Assembly (NCBI GenBank): GCA_030549205.1
Contig: JAUKTV010000013.1
Coordinates: forward strand, 248,001 to 312,000
Reading direction: 5' to 3'
Length of the DNA stretch: 64,000 nucleotides
Source of the DNA: Apiosordaria backusii
Taxonomy: Eukaryota; Ascomycota; Sordariomycetes; Sordariales; Lasiosphaeriaceae
Shown: piece by piece, positions 44,535 to 55,625 of the stretch
Numbering within the stretch: the first letter of the stretch is position 1
How the letters are laid out: each line of letters starts with the position of its first letter
The notes under the pieces: generated by a model
Seen by the model: only the letters and a program-made list of their open reading frames with translations
Database searches by the model: none
Told to the model about the DNA's origin: nothing
Translations under genes and position numbers: made by a program

Positions 44535-44950
44535 ACAGCAGACATATAGAGCGTGTCGGTTCAGTTTGATATATAAATCAGGAAAGAGATGTTCCTTTTG
44601 TGCTTCAAAAAAGATCCAATGGCTGCTGGTGCTACAACGGATATACAACAAACCCCCCCTTTTTTCTTCTCCGGGCAAAAAAAAAAAAAAAAAAAAAAAA
44701 ACCCGAATAGTAAACAAAACTCGCAAAGCCCGCCCGCCCCTTGGCTGTTTCCCATAACCAGCCCAATTCCTATTGCAATGTACTAACTTGTACCCATAAC
44801 CACCAAAGATAAACGCCACTTGCAATGATGATACTAGCAAAACCCCCAACCCCCTGTTCCCGACGTCTCCCAGGATCAAAAAAAAGCACAAATACTAAAA
44901 CAAGACCTGCTCAGAACCAAACACCAACCAAAATCAACACCCTCACCCCC
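44535..44950. other. Convergent 3' flanks of tma22 and nbl1
   Basis: 416 bp between convergent genes, containing C7T6 at about 44653-44665 and the A25 homopolymer. No gene supported. Confidence 0.5.
44677..44701 (+). repeat. A25 homopolymer
   Basis: Twenty-five A in a row about 140 bp 3' of the tma22 stop codon. Confidence 0.95.
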
Positions 44951-46223
44951 TTAAGCTCTCTTCCTCAAAACCCTCCCCGCCGCCGACCCCGTAGTCCCCG
45001 CCTTACCCACTGTTCTTTTTGCCGCCGCCGCCGTCGTTGTTGGGGCAACCCCCTTCTTCACACTCCCACTCCCCGCTGTCACACCCACCGCGCTCTTCTT
45101 CCCAGCCCCTCCTCCGCCGCTCATCCCCTTACTAATCGGCGGCCTCTCGCCCGGCGCCGTAGCCGGCCTCTTCCTCACAACCGTCGACGTGCTCCCCTCG
45201 CTGGACTCCGAAGTGCCACTAACCCTCCTCTGCTGTCCAGTCCGGGTGCCCGGTTTCGCCGGCGCCGGCGCAGGCGCGGCAGCAGTCGCTGCTCTTTTCC
45301 TTTTTACTGTCGACGAGGCAGAAGTAGAAGTCGAGCTTGACAAGTTTGTCTTCCTCACAGAGGCGGATGTTCCTGGGCGGGAGACGGATGGTGGTGGTCG
45401 GTTGATGGTGTTGTTTAGTGAGTGGGAGGTGGCTGTGGTGCCCTTTGTTGGGGAGACGGCTGTTGTTGGGCGGGCGATTCCGGAGCGGATTGTATTGCCT
45501 GGGGTTGTTGTAGGGTTGTTTCTGGGGATGGTGCGGGTGTTGGAGGAGGTGGGGGATAGGACGTTGTTTTGGCTGCGAGAGACGGGGTTGGTCTGGGAGG
45601 ATTGTTCGGCGCGGGGCCGCTTTTTGGGGTTGGCAATGGCATCGATTTCGTTTTCTTTGTCTCCGCCGGTCATTTCATGGCTGTTTGAGGGGGTGTTAGA
45701 TGAAGTCTGGAATATAATAGGGATTTGGGGACAAACCTGCGGCGCTTGGGGGGACCTGCTGTTGGTGCGTAACCAAGACCACCTGCTCGTGGAGGGTAAA
45801 CTTTGGACGGATTTGGGTCCTTCTCTGGTACTGGGGGGCCTTTGAGGTAGCCAGCGACGGGGGGTCTTTTTTGTTGATTGGAGTACTTGTCGAGGAGATC
45901 GCCCATTTTCATCTTCCGTAGTGACATGGGAATGCGATTGACGCGTATTTCGATCCGTGTCCGCAGACTTTGCGCGTGGATATTGTAGTTTGATCGGAGC
46001 TTGCGGGCGCGTTCCGTAACTGGGAATGGTTAGCCGTCTCGTCGCGTCGAGAAAACTTGACTGGCGTATGATACATACTCTCGAGTTGTAGGTTCTCAAT
46101 AAGAGCCTGCTTTTGCGCAGCTGTGACACCCATCCTTCTTGTCTTTACTGGACTTCTTTGAGTCTCTAGGGCCCCTGTTTCTGTCGGCACCATTGCCATT
46201 GCGCGTTCGTCGTCGCTGGACAT
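44951..46223 (-). CDS. nbl1: Chromosomal passenger complex subunit Nbl1/borealin, 385 aa
   Basis: Borealin-family protein that joins survivin (Bir1) and INCENP (Sli15) to target Aurora B to centromeres in mitosis. Three exons: 46223-46079, 46019-45737, 45680-44951; introns 59 and 56 bp. Splicing rebuilds the conserved helix TAAQKQALIENLQLEITERA and on through RKLRSNYNIHAQSLRTRIEIRVNRIP (about residues 33-78), followed by MSLRKMKMGDLLDKY, exactly the Nbl1/borealin N-terminal domain. The yeast Nbl1 is only about 73 residues. Here a long Ser/Thr/Pro/Ala-rich basic tail follows, with KENEID...PKKRPR and repeated KRKRAA/VRKRPA patches (NLS-like) and a final RVLRKRA. The tail has many SP/TP sites suited to mitotic kinases. 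Divergent from rpn10. Confidence 0.9.
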
Positions 46224-46872
46224 TTGATTTGTTTGTCGCCAAATTTGCGATTTTCTCAGGAGTAGAGGAAGCTTCTGGCGCAGTGTGCTGAATGTCGTGG
46301 TGCCGGAAAGTAAATCGACGTGTTTGTTTGTGTATACCCAGAAGTCGCAATAATTGTTCCAAATTCTAGTGAAAACAAGATTCGTAAAAGGGTGAGTTGG
46401 GTTAACGTCGAATTGTGGGAAGAATTACCCGCGATCTCTGACGTGAGTGGCCCGCGTTCGCAAAAGTAAACAAAAGCTTAGGTAGTGTAGAGCTGGGGCC
46501 GGGGCGCACGGTTGCTGTGTACCGACCTGTTTTTAGAGTGTGGGGTTCGAGATTCTGGTGGGGCTGGCTGGTCAACCCCAGCTGGTACCGATACCTGCGG
46601 ATGATAGCACAGTGTGAGGCCTTATCGGTGACGCTATCTTGCGGCTTTGACCAGGGTTGGGTGTCGGCGCGACTCCAGGCTGAACCGCCTTACGCAGGCG
46701 GGAGCTCCGTTACCTCAGCACTTCAACTTCCAGTTGCCTTGCGAAGCTTCGACTTCAAACCACTCGACCACTCTGCAATCATCTCCCTTTATCAGGATTT
46801 CACCAATTAATCCCGGTCAATCGAACTGCAAATCTGTCCATTTAGACAGCACCCAGAAAACAACTGCCCAAC
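46224..46872. promoter_or_regulatory. Divergent promoter region, nbl1 / rpn10
   Basis: 649 bp between divergent starts. I did not find a proteasome-type PACE box (GGTGGCAAA) on either strand. Confidence 0.5.
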
Positions 46873-47800
46873 ATGGTCCTCGAGGCGGTAATGATCGTGG
46901 TGGACAACAGCGAGAGCAGCAGGAACGGCGACTACGCACCAACCCGGTTCGAGGCGCAATGCGATGCGATTAATATTCTCTTCCAGAACGTCATCCAGGG
47001 TAACCCCGAGTCGTCTGTCGGTCTCATGAGTATGGGCGGCAAAGGTCCCGAGGTCCTGGCGACTCTCACGGTAGACCAAGGCAAGATCCTCGAAGGCTTG
47101 CATCGGACGAAGAAGAATATCCGTGGATCTGCCCATCTTGCGACTGGTGTCCAAGTAGCACATGTAAGTTGCTCTTGTGTATGAGTAGTCTGGCATAACA
47201 ACTGACGGACGTTCTCTCTCACAGCTTGCCCTCAAACACCGACAAAACAAATCCCAGCGGGCGCGCATCGTCGTTTTTGTCTGCTCCCCTATCGAAGATG
47301 TCGAGAGCGACTTGGTCAAACTCGCCAAGAAGATGAAGAAGGCCAACACGAGTGTCGATTTTGTACTGTTCGGCGACATAGACGAGGACAATACCCAGAA
47401 GCTCAAGGCGTTCAACGACCAAGTCAAAGGCAGTGGCGAGGGCTCACATTTGGAGATTATTCCACCCAGTTCTAAGTTACTGAGCGATCAGCTTCTCGCT
47501 ACACCCATTCTGCTTGGAGAGAACGCTGGTGCTGGTGGCGCCGGCGGTGGTGCCAGTGCTGCGGATGAATTCGAGTTCGGCGTCGACCCCTCTCAGGATC
47601 CCGAGTTGGCGTTGGCTCTGCGCATGAGTATGGAGGAGGAAAAGGCGCGACAGGAGAGAGCGGCTCGTGCCGAGGCCGAGGCTGCTGGTCAGAACACACT
47701 GGAGACTGTCAAGGAAGAGAACGAGTCAACGCCGCTGCTGGGAAAGGACGGAGAGCCCAGTGGTAACAAGAAGGATGATGACAAGATGGACACCTCTTAG
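46873..47800 (+). CDS. rpn10: 26S proteasome ubiquitin receptor Rpn10, 288 aa
   Basis: Ubiquitin receptor at the base-lid hinge of the 19S regulatory particle. Exons 46873-47163 and 47225-47800; 61-bp intron, phase 0. The VWA domain spans residues 1-190: MVLEAVMIVVDNSESSRNGD carries the degenerate MIDAS loop, then RFEAQCDAINILF, NPESSVGLMSMGG, TGVQVAHLALKHRQNKSQ and RIVVFVCSPI. A Gly/Ala linker leads to a single ubiquitin-interacting motif DPELALALRMSMEEE at about 222-236, followed by a charged tail ending KMDTS. One UIM is the fungal arrangement (animals have two or more). Length is close to yeast Rpn10 (268). Confidence 0.97.
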
Positions 47801-48045
47801 TAACGGGACAACAATGGTTTCGAGTCACAGACATGTTGGAATGGCACATGAGATTACCTCTTCCCAAATAATTAGCGATATGGTCCACAGCGGGATGCCT
47901 GGTTTGTAGAATAGATCTGTTTATCATTAACCGGCGGGATGAATCCCCTAATCGCATTGTGGATCTAATATTTCCCGAGAACGCCTGATAACTCCTCATG
48001 CTGAATCCGACACTACCAAACACAACAACCCTTGTTCCATCCCGT

Positions 48046-48664
48046 TTACCTGTTGTTGATTTCCCTAATATACGACATCAACTTTCTCTCAAACATGTCG
48101 CAGCGGACCGGCATTTCTAGTTGATAGAATGGGTTCTTCATGACATAGTCTGTGTACATCTCGTAGACCCGCCGCATGGTCAAGTCGACGTTCGTTTGCG
48201 TTGTGTCGGTAAACAGTAGGAACTTGATGCCTGTCAAAGTGGTGAAACATTGCAACCGAAAGTTTTCTGATTCAAGCACTTCCAAGCCAGACGGAGGTTC
48301 CGGCCGCGTCATGGTCCCAGCCGACGATGCCGAGTTGCGGTTTGCCCCTGGTGTGGGGATTGGGTTGAGCCGAGCTGTGATGGCGTGGACTCTGGAGTAA
48401 GAGAGAAGTGTCAGTAGGGTGAGACTGAGTGAGGACTATGAAGACAAAGAGGAGAGCAGTCTCATACCCATGGAAAGTACCAGCGAGGACGAGGTAGTCG
48501 TTCGTGCTGATCTTGTTCAGCCCGCCTTCGTGGAATGTGCGGTTGTAAATGAGACCACCGGCCTTGTTGATGATGATAAGTGCAAAGATAGTCCTGAGGA
48601 GTTGGGGAGGGGATGTCAGTATGTCAGCCTTGTGAATAGGGGGTGGAACGTGAGAGACACACAT
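48046..48664 (-). CDS. trs23: TRAPP complex subunit Trs23 (TRAPPC4), 157 aa
   Basis: Core longin-type subunit of the TRAPP Rab-GEF complexes that activate Ypt1/Rab1 in ER-Golgi and autophagy traffic. Three exons: 48664-48663 (only AT), 48593-48468, 48391-48046; introns 69 and 76 bp. The start codon is split by intron 1, giving MTIFALIIINKAGGLIYNRTF, a good match to the usual TRAPPC4 start. Removal of intron 2 gives HGVHAITARLNPIP. The C-terminal exon has GIKFLLFTDTTQTNV, RRVYEMYTDYVMKNPFYQLEMPVRC and FERKL, diagnostic of Trs23. Without splicing intron 1, translation would start at the same place and add 23 residues. Convergent with rpn10 (245-bp gap). Confidence 0.92.
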
Positions 48665-50147
48665 GATGGCAAGCTCATTTCATTACTGGCAAAAGCATTG
48701 AAATCAAGATTAACAGAGAATCTGTGAATTGGAAGCCAATTTCTGTAGGTTTCAAAAGCGGGTGTGATGGTTATGTCGCTGTTTCTGGCGGGTTGAGGGG
48801 ATCGTGTTGTTTTCCCCCGACAATCGTTGAAGTGAGTAAGCTGTGAGCTTTCCCAGTTGACAGCCGCAGCCCAGTGTTGTGGGGCCAGGTTCAAAGAAAG
48901 GGTTAGGGTTGTACTCGCCATCTCATCCTTGAGTTCACTACCTGAACCACTGGGTTCGTTTATCAACACTTGACGTTATCAGATGTTGCTTCTCAGTTCC
49001 AAGCTTTCACATCTTATTCTTACTTTTGAAAACACCTAAGCAGAAATCTTCCGTGTATTCCCAAAAGGCGCATTGTACCAGGGATTTCACATGTCAGATA
49101 CCAGTTGTATCTATTCACAAATCCAAGCACCGGACTTCGGATTCTCAGTTCCCGCCTGGACGGACTCAAGAATAAGACCGAATGAACAAGACCACCATTT
49201 ACCTGGGAAAGGACCAGGCCCAGATAATGGGCGCACTGAAACATACAAGACCCGCCAGAATGCTCCCATATCAAGCCACTTACAACATCAAATTCCATCT
49301 TCCCGGGCAGAGAGCTGATATCAAACTTCCAACTACCGGCCGGAGATCTGGGCATGCAGGTCAAGAATCTCAGGCGGCATGCTCCCAGCTGCACCCCACC
49401 ATCAAAATACGACTTGCAAGGGTGCCAAGAAGTCAACGACATCCCGGCTCGGCAAATGGCAAGCCACTGAAATCTCAAGTCTCCCGCTCACACCCACTGT
49501 GAGCCCTGCGATCCTAGTGGTCCGGAAGGCAGGTGTCCAATCTTAACATGGATCACGGCGGGTGGTGGGTATCGCGGACCATCTCCACCGTGGTTCTGGA
49601 GGCTTGTTCGCCTCGTCTTGTGGCCACATGGAAGTTCGAAAACCAGAGTAACGTAGCCCTGGCTTCCTGCAACGACGAGAGATATTTAAGCAACGGCTGC
49701 ACGGGCGGGTTGTGAAAATGGTGGCCGCTTAGGGGAGGGACTGGCGCTTTTAAATGCTGGTGCTACCACCGCCGCAGAAGCCCGAAGTTATTCCAGTTTC
49801 CTCTGAACTGAACCACAACATCGTGTCAGCACACAGCTGGCCACCCACCATCCACCTCTCGAGAAACAACAACTCTCCACTCGCTGCCGTTGACACGCAT
49901 CGCTTTTTTCTCTGCCTGCCCCGCCATCACTCGCACACCCGTCAGCAGCCGACAAGGCAACATACAACCAGATCCTGTAAACTTTGTGCGAGGCCGCCGT
50001 TTCAGCAGAGTTTCTCTCGCATCGCCTACAGCCTATCCGAATAGCAGTTGGGCAAACGCCGAGTCAGCCCCCTATTCTCCGTTAACAATATTTTCAACCT
50101 GTATGCGCTCGTCGTAACGGCCCCCGCGCCGCCCGCAACCCCTGGCA
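48665..50147. promoter_or_regulatory. Divergent region, trs23 / UDP-GlcNAc transporter
   Basis: Nearly 1.5 kb with the promoters of both genes. The last 300 bp are CA/CT-rich, consistent with a long transporter leader. A 152-codon minus frame (49020-49478) shows no coding character. Confidence 0.45.
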
Positions 50148-51563
50148 ATGGCCGCCCGTCGTCGCCCGGCGCTGCACAAACTGCAGCAAACGCCTCCGAA
50201 CAACAAAGATCGCGGCGACAAGGGCTTTAGTTTGCCGGCACCGTCGCCCCGCGTTATCAACGCCGCTCCCTCCCTCGAGAAGGCCGAGATGTACGGCATC
50301 GATGACAACCGTCCGGTCTTCAGTCGCGCCATGGCGCTCGCAGGGCGCATGTTTATCGAGACCATCCCGCAATGGCTAGCCGTTGGAGCTATGCTGTCAC
50401 TGATTTTTGGTGGCTGCTGCTCCAATGTCTTTGCGCTCGAGTCAATTATCAAGGTGGAACCTGACAGTGGTATGTCTCGTTTCTCGATTCTGGGCAATTG
50501 GTCGCATAGCTATGCCAAAATGCAAAAATGATGGCGGTGCTAACACGGCGCGTTGCCTGCAGGCTTCCTTTTGACTTTTGTGCAGTTCATCTTTGTTGCG
50601 ATCACTAGTCTTCCTTCTCAACTCGATAGCAGACGCCCGCCGTTTTACCTCAAGTCAAACAGGGTCCCAATTCGCCGGTGGCTCGTCAACATTGTGTTGT
50701 TTTTTGCCATCAATGTCCTCAACAACCATGCCTTTAGCTACGACATCTCGGTGCCGGTGCACATCATCTTGCGCTCCGGAGGCAGCATCACAACCATGTT
50801 GGCTGGGAGCTTGTATGGCAAGAGGTATTCTCGGATCCAGGTCACAGCTGTGCTCTTGCTCACCGTGGGAGTAATCACTGCTGCTTGGTCCGATTCGCAA
50901 ACCAAGGTATGGCGGCGCGGTTTACTTTCCCTGCCATGGACGTCAAGCTAATGTATGATGTAGGGCACTACGAGCGGTGCATCCGGAGGAACTACGAGCT
51001 TTGTGACCGGCCTCACTATTCTTTTCGTCGCGCAGGTTCTCTCTGCCATCATGGGTCTCTATACCGAGGAGACATACCGCATCTACGGCCCGCAGTGGAA
51101 GGAGAACATGTTTTACTCGCACCTTCTCTCGATCCCCTTGTTTTTGCCCTTCCTGCCGTCGTTGATCAGGCAATTCATGAAGCTCGCCAACAGCGCTCCA
51201 CTCTCGCTTCCTCTTCCCCCGGCGGAGGACTATCCCAACTTTTCACCTAGCATGCAACGGCTTGTGGAGAAGATACACATCCCCAGCCAACTATTCTACC
51301 TCACGCTCAACGTTTTGACACAGTATGCCTGCATTCGGGGTGTCAATCTTTTGGCGGCGGCTAGTTCGGCTCTGACAGTCACGATTGTTCTCAATATCCG
51401 CAAGCTGATCAGTCTGCTGTTGAGTATATGGCTGTTTGGGAACCGGCTGGCATTTGGAACGCTGATAGGAGCCTGTATAGTATTTTTCGCAGGAGGACTA
51501 TACTCGTTGGATGGAAAGCGGAAGCCGCCTAGCAGAAGGGGCACGGCGCCGACCAAATCTTGA
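50148..51563 (+). CDS. yea4: UDP-N-acetylglucosamine transporter, Yea4-like, 421 aa
   Basis: UAA-type nucleotide-sugar transporter of the ER/Golgi membrane that supplies UDP-GlcNAc, relevant to chitin and glycan synthesis. Exons 50148-50469, 50563-50906, 50964-51563; introns 93 and 57 bp. A cytosolic N-terminal extension of about 75 basic, Pro-rich residues precedes the first membrane span (GAMLSLIFGGCCSNVFALE), a Yea4 hallmark. About ten spans follow, including SYDISVPVHIILRSGGSITTML, GVITAAWSDSQTK, LYTEETYRIYGPQWKE (loop), YACIRGVNLLAAASSALTVT and FGTLIGACIVFFAGGLYSLD. The tail is basic (KRKPPSRRG) without a clear KKXX signal. Yeast Yea4 has 342 residues; the difference is mainly the N-terminal extension. 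Confidence 0.92.
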
Positions 51564-52448
51564 CGAGCTTGAGCAGCTCCAATTGTAGATATAATTGATA
51601 CAAACATGGTGGGCCCCAGATAAGGCCGGCCTTTTCACTTCTTGACCTTCCTAGTTGGGCACAGCAGTCACCACTTGCTATGTGACATGATATGACCGAT
51701 ACCGAGAAGATGTATTCTTTCGGGCCGGTGCTTGCGAGAATGAGGTCCGGAAGGCGCCGTGCCCCTTCTCTCAGTGGGACCCTGGATGCCCTAATCCAGG
51801 GGTTCCCGCAGCGGCTAGGGTCGGTACCTTATGCATGCTTGCCACGCCACTAGAACAAAGAGCTCCTTAGCTGAGCTTGGCAAGCGATTAGCGCTTTGCG
51901 GCTGGTACGTCATGCCTTACCTTATCACTAAAATCGATACGGTGAAAAGTGTTAGAGCCCAAAGACGGGAACTTCGTTGAGGAGGCGGTGACTCTTACCA
52001 AGACCTTGAACCTAACCGGCGCCGGTATTTATTATCTAAACGGTGGCCAACGGCCAGAGCTGAAAGCTTGGGAGTCCTTTTTGGATCTGGGGAACAAGTC
52101 AATCAAAAGTCAATCAAAAGTACGATATCCGAACCTTTTGAGGCTTCAATTTAGCTACCCCTCCTTTTGCTCACCACCGATACCCCCAACGTCCTTACCT
52201 TTACGATGTGCCGTAAGTTTGTTTTCTACATTTCTTTGGGGGGCGCATAATGTTTCTCTCCCTTGCCTCACTTTTCTCTGTTCTCTTCTCGCCCTGCCAT
52301 TCTTGCGCCTCCCAACCACTCGAAATGCCAACTTGAGTGTGACCTGTCTTTGCGCTCGTGGAACAGCCAGTTGATGCAGTGAACAGAACACTCATTCTCG
52401 CGTGACCCGTCGTCAAACTCGACGTCGCCCAGGTTTGCAGCAACACAA
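51564..52448. other. Intergenic and amd1 leader
   Basis: Contains the probable amd1 promoter and leader. An ATG at 52206 directly followed by a GTAAGT donor (52213) may be a short first exon (see findings). Nothing else supported. Confidence 0.5.
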
Positions 52449-55400
52449 ATGCCAACCTACGATTCAGACGACGAAGAGTACACCCGGCCCGACCCGAGTG
52501 ACACGGAATCCGACGGTTTGCTTGAACAAGACGAACATGGCCGCAGCCAAAGGGAACCCGATTCACTCGACCAAAGCCCTGGATCGGATGGCCACCTCCA
52601 CAGCAGGCGCGAGGGGCGGGCGGACGAAGCAGAACTCGAGGAGGGCATGCTCCCCCGAGACATGCCCCATAAAACTGCTTTTTTCGACCTCGTCGCCGAA
52701 CGGCAGATGACACAGTCCGAGGCCAAGTTGTTCTACCAGCGAAGCCAGACCGACAACCGCAACATGCAGACACAGACACAAACTCAATTCTCCCCCCAAG
52801 GAAGCCCAATGCTTGCTTCGGCGACTTCTCACACCTTGGGCAATATCGATACTGCGCTCGGCCACAACCCCGCGCACAATGCCAGCGGAATCAGGCTTTC
52901 AGATCTCGACCCGGCCATGCTTCCTGAGTCCGGATTTGAGCCTCCGCTCAGCGTAGTGAGGCGCGATCCCAGTTACTTTGGTTTAAGCAGCCTTCCAAGC
53001 CGTGGCAGCTTCACCCAACTCAACAACGCGGCTGCTAACCCTGGACATCAAATCGATCCAGCCGTACAGCAACAGATGCTCCTTAACACCGGCGCTATTG
53101 CGGGTATCGGAAGCAGCACCTACATGGACGCAGACCCCCAGATCACGGCTGAACTTAGCGGGATATTCAAAAGGATCCAGAATATTTTGAACATTCGTCA
53201 CAAGTACATCAGTCTCTCCAATCAAGGTCCCGAGGACAATCCCAAAGACGACCCCAACTGGCCCATCTATCCGCCACCCCCCGAGCCAGCATGGAGCGAG
53301 GAGCGAGACAAAGCCGGCCGGAGCACACGAGCGCAAAACAGTGCCTACAACAGCATGCAGAATAGCACGGTTCTGAGCATGGACAAGGATAAGCAACGCT
53401 CCAGTGATGAGTCGTTCGATATTCCCGACACGCCTCAAAAGCCGTATAAGGGAAAGCGGAAGCCGGGGCAGGATATTGGCGAAGATTTCTACATGGAAGA
53501 TTTGCTACCTCTTCCGGGTCCGAGCGAGATGACCTACCGGCTCGACGACAATGGCGTATATCAGGTCTTCAAGAGCGAGCAATCGAGCAAGGCAAATACT
53601 CCATTGATCAAGGTGCCTACCATCAAAGAGTACTATCTCGATCTCGACGAGATCTCCAGCGTGTCATCCGACGGACCCAGCAAGAGTTTCGCGTTCCGGC
53701 GACTGCAGTACTTGGAAGGCAAGTTCAACCTCTATCAGTTGTTGAACGAGTACCAGGAAACTGCCGACAGCAAAAAGGTACCACACCGTGACTTTTACAA
53801 CGTCAGAAAGGTGGACACGCACGTTCACCACTCTGCCTGCATGAACCAGAAGCATCTGTTGCGGTTCATCAAGAGCAAAATGAAGAAGTTTCCGGACGAG
53901 ATCGTCTTGTTCAGAGATGGCAAGCACTTGACGCTGGCAGAGGTGTTTGAGAGTATTAATCTCACTGCCTATGACTTGAGTATCGACACGCTGGATATGC
54001 ACGCTCACAAGGATTCGTTCCACCGTTTCGACAAGTTCAATCTCAAGTACAACCCCATTGGCGAGTCTCGGTTGCGTACTATATTCCTAAAGACGGATAA
54101 CTTCATCAACGGCCGATACCTGGCTGAGATCACCAAAGAGGTCATTTCCGATTTGGAGTCCAGCAAGTACCAGATGGTGGAATGGCGTATTTCCATTTAT
54201 GGGAGATCACTTGACGAATGGGACAAGCTTGCGGCCTGGGTTATTGACAATAAGCTCTTTTCCCATAACGTCCGATGGCTCATTCAAATCCCTCGCCTGT
54301 ACGATGTGTACAAGGCTAGCGATTTGATGAGTACCTTTGAGCAGGTCGTCGTGAATATCTTCCAGCCGTTATTCGAGGTCACCAAGGACCCAAATAGTCA
54401 CCCCAAGCTTCATGTCTTCTTGCAAAGAGTTATTGGATTCGACAGTGTCGATGACGAAAGCAAGGTCGAAAGGAGGCTGTTCAAGAAGTTCCCCGTTCCT
54501 CGAGTGTGGGACGGCAAGCAGAACCCTCCTTACAGCTACTGGATCTATTATCTATTCGCCAACATGGCCTCGCTGAACGCCTGGCGCAAGCAACGAGGCT
54601 TCAACACATTTGTTCTCCGCCCACACTGTGGTGAGGCAGGTGACAGCGAGCATCTTGCTGCCGCCGCGCTTTGTTGCCACAGCATCAGCCACGGTCTCCT
54701 CCTCCGCAAGGTTCCTTTGCTACAGTACATTTTCTATCTCGAGCAGATCGGCATCGCCATGTCGCCCCTCAGTAACAATGCTTTGTTCTTGGCCTACGAA
54801 CGCAACCCGTTCTACCAGTATTTCAAGCGGGGGCTGAACGTGTCGTTGTCGACGGATGACCCGCTCCAGTTTGCTTTCACCAAGGAACCACTGATCGAGG
54901 AGTATGCTGTTGCAGCGCAGATCTACAAGCTGAGCCCTGTTGATATGTGCGAACTGGCTAAGAACTCTGTCAAGCAGAGCGGTTACGAGTATTCGGTGAA
55001 GCAACAATGGCTGGGACCCAACTTCAATACTCCAGGGGCCAGGGGTAACATGGTGAAGACCAATGTGCCTGATAGAAGAGAGGAGTTCCGTTATCGGACA
55101 CTCATGGAGGAGCGCAAGATGTAAGTTTCGGTTGGTTTGTTGGCTCAGAATTAATATCGAGACTAACATGTTGTTACCAGGGTGGAGAGATACACATCTC
55201 TCGCAGAAAGTGCGGCCACTGTTGACGCCGCGACACAGAGCGTGGCATCTCTTGCACTGTCTTCTAAGACGGCTACTGCTCCTGTGGATCCCAAACAGCA
55301 GAGCCATGCACCATCTTCTGCCTCTCAGACTCAAGGCCCAAACATCATCGGAAAGTCCACCAGGGTTGAGACTGGGAGCCCGGCCATCAGCGCAATGAGC

Positions 55401-55625
55401 ACCTCTCAGTTGCAGGTCTTTTCAAGCCCGGTCACAGCTTCCCAACTGGCGGTTTCGGGCTCAGAGGAGCATATCTCGGGCCATGAGCCGAGATACTTTC
55501 CGGGAGTCGTCTCACGCAGGCGGCGTGGTAGCACAAGGCAGAACTCGATGCATGAGAATGATGATCCTGCCTTGCAGGAAGTACCTTCTAAGAGAGATGC
55601 TTCCAAGGAAGGGCGCGGCAACTAG
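52449..55625 (+). CDS. amd1: AMP deaminase, 1038 aa
   Basis: Converts AMP to IMP and ammonia, adjusting the adenylate pool. Exons 52449-55120 and 55181-55625; 60-bp intron splitting a Met codon. The first 400 residues are acidic, Ser/Gln-rich regulatory sequence. The catalytic TIM barrel begins near 455 and has VDTHVHHSACMNQKHLLRFIK (metal His pair), the HDKSF-like HAHKDSFHRFDKFNLKYNP, LRPHCGEAGDSEHL (His and Glu of the active site) and LSTDDPLQF (metal Asp pair) near 795. NMVKTNVPDRREEFR closes the domain. A Ser/Thr-rich tail of about 150 residues follows in exon 2, longer than in yeast Amd1 (810). The annotated start gives MPTYDSDDEEY; an upstream coding exon in the same frame is possible. 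Confidence 0.96.

Noticed and set aside
49020..49478. 152-codon minus-strand frame upstream of trs23
   Set aside because: No domain, weak codon bias, and it lies in the trs23/yea4 promoter space.
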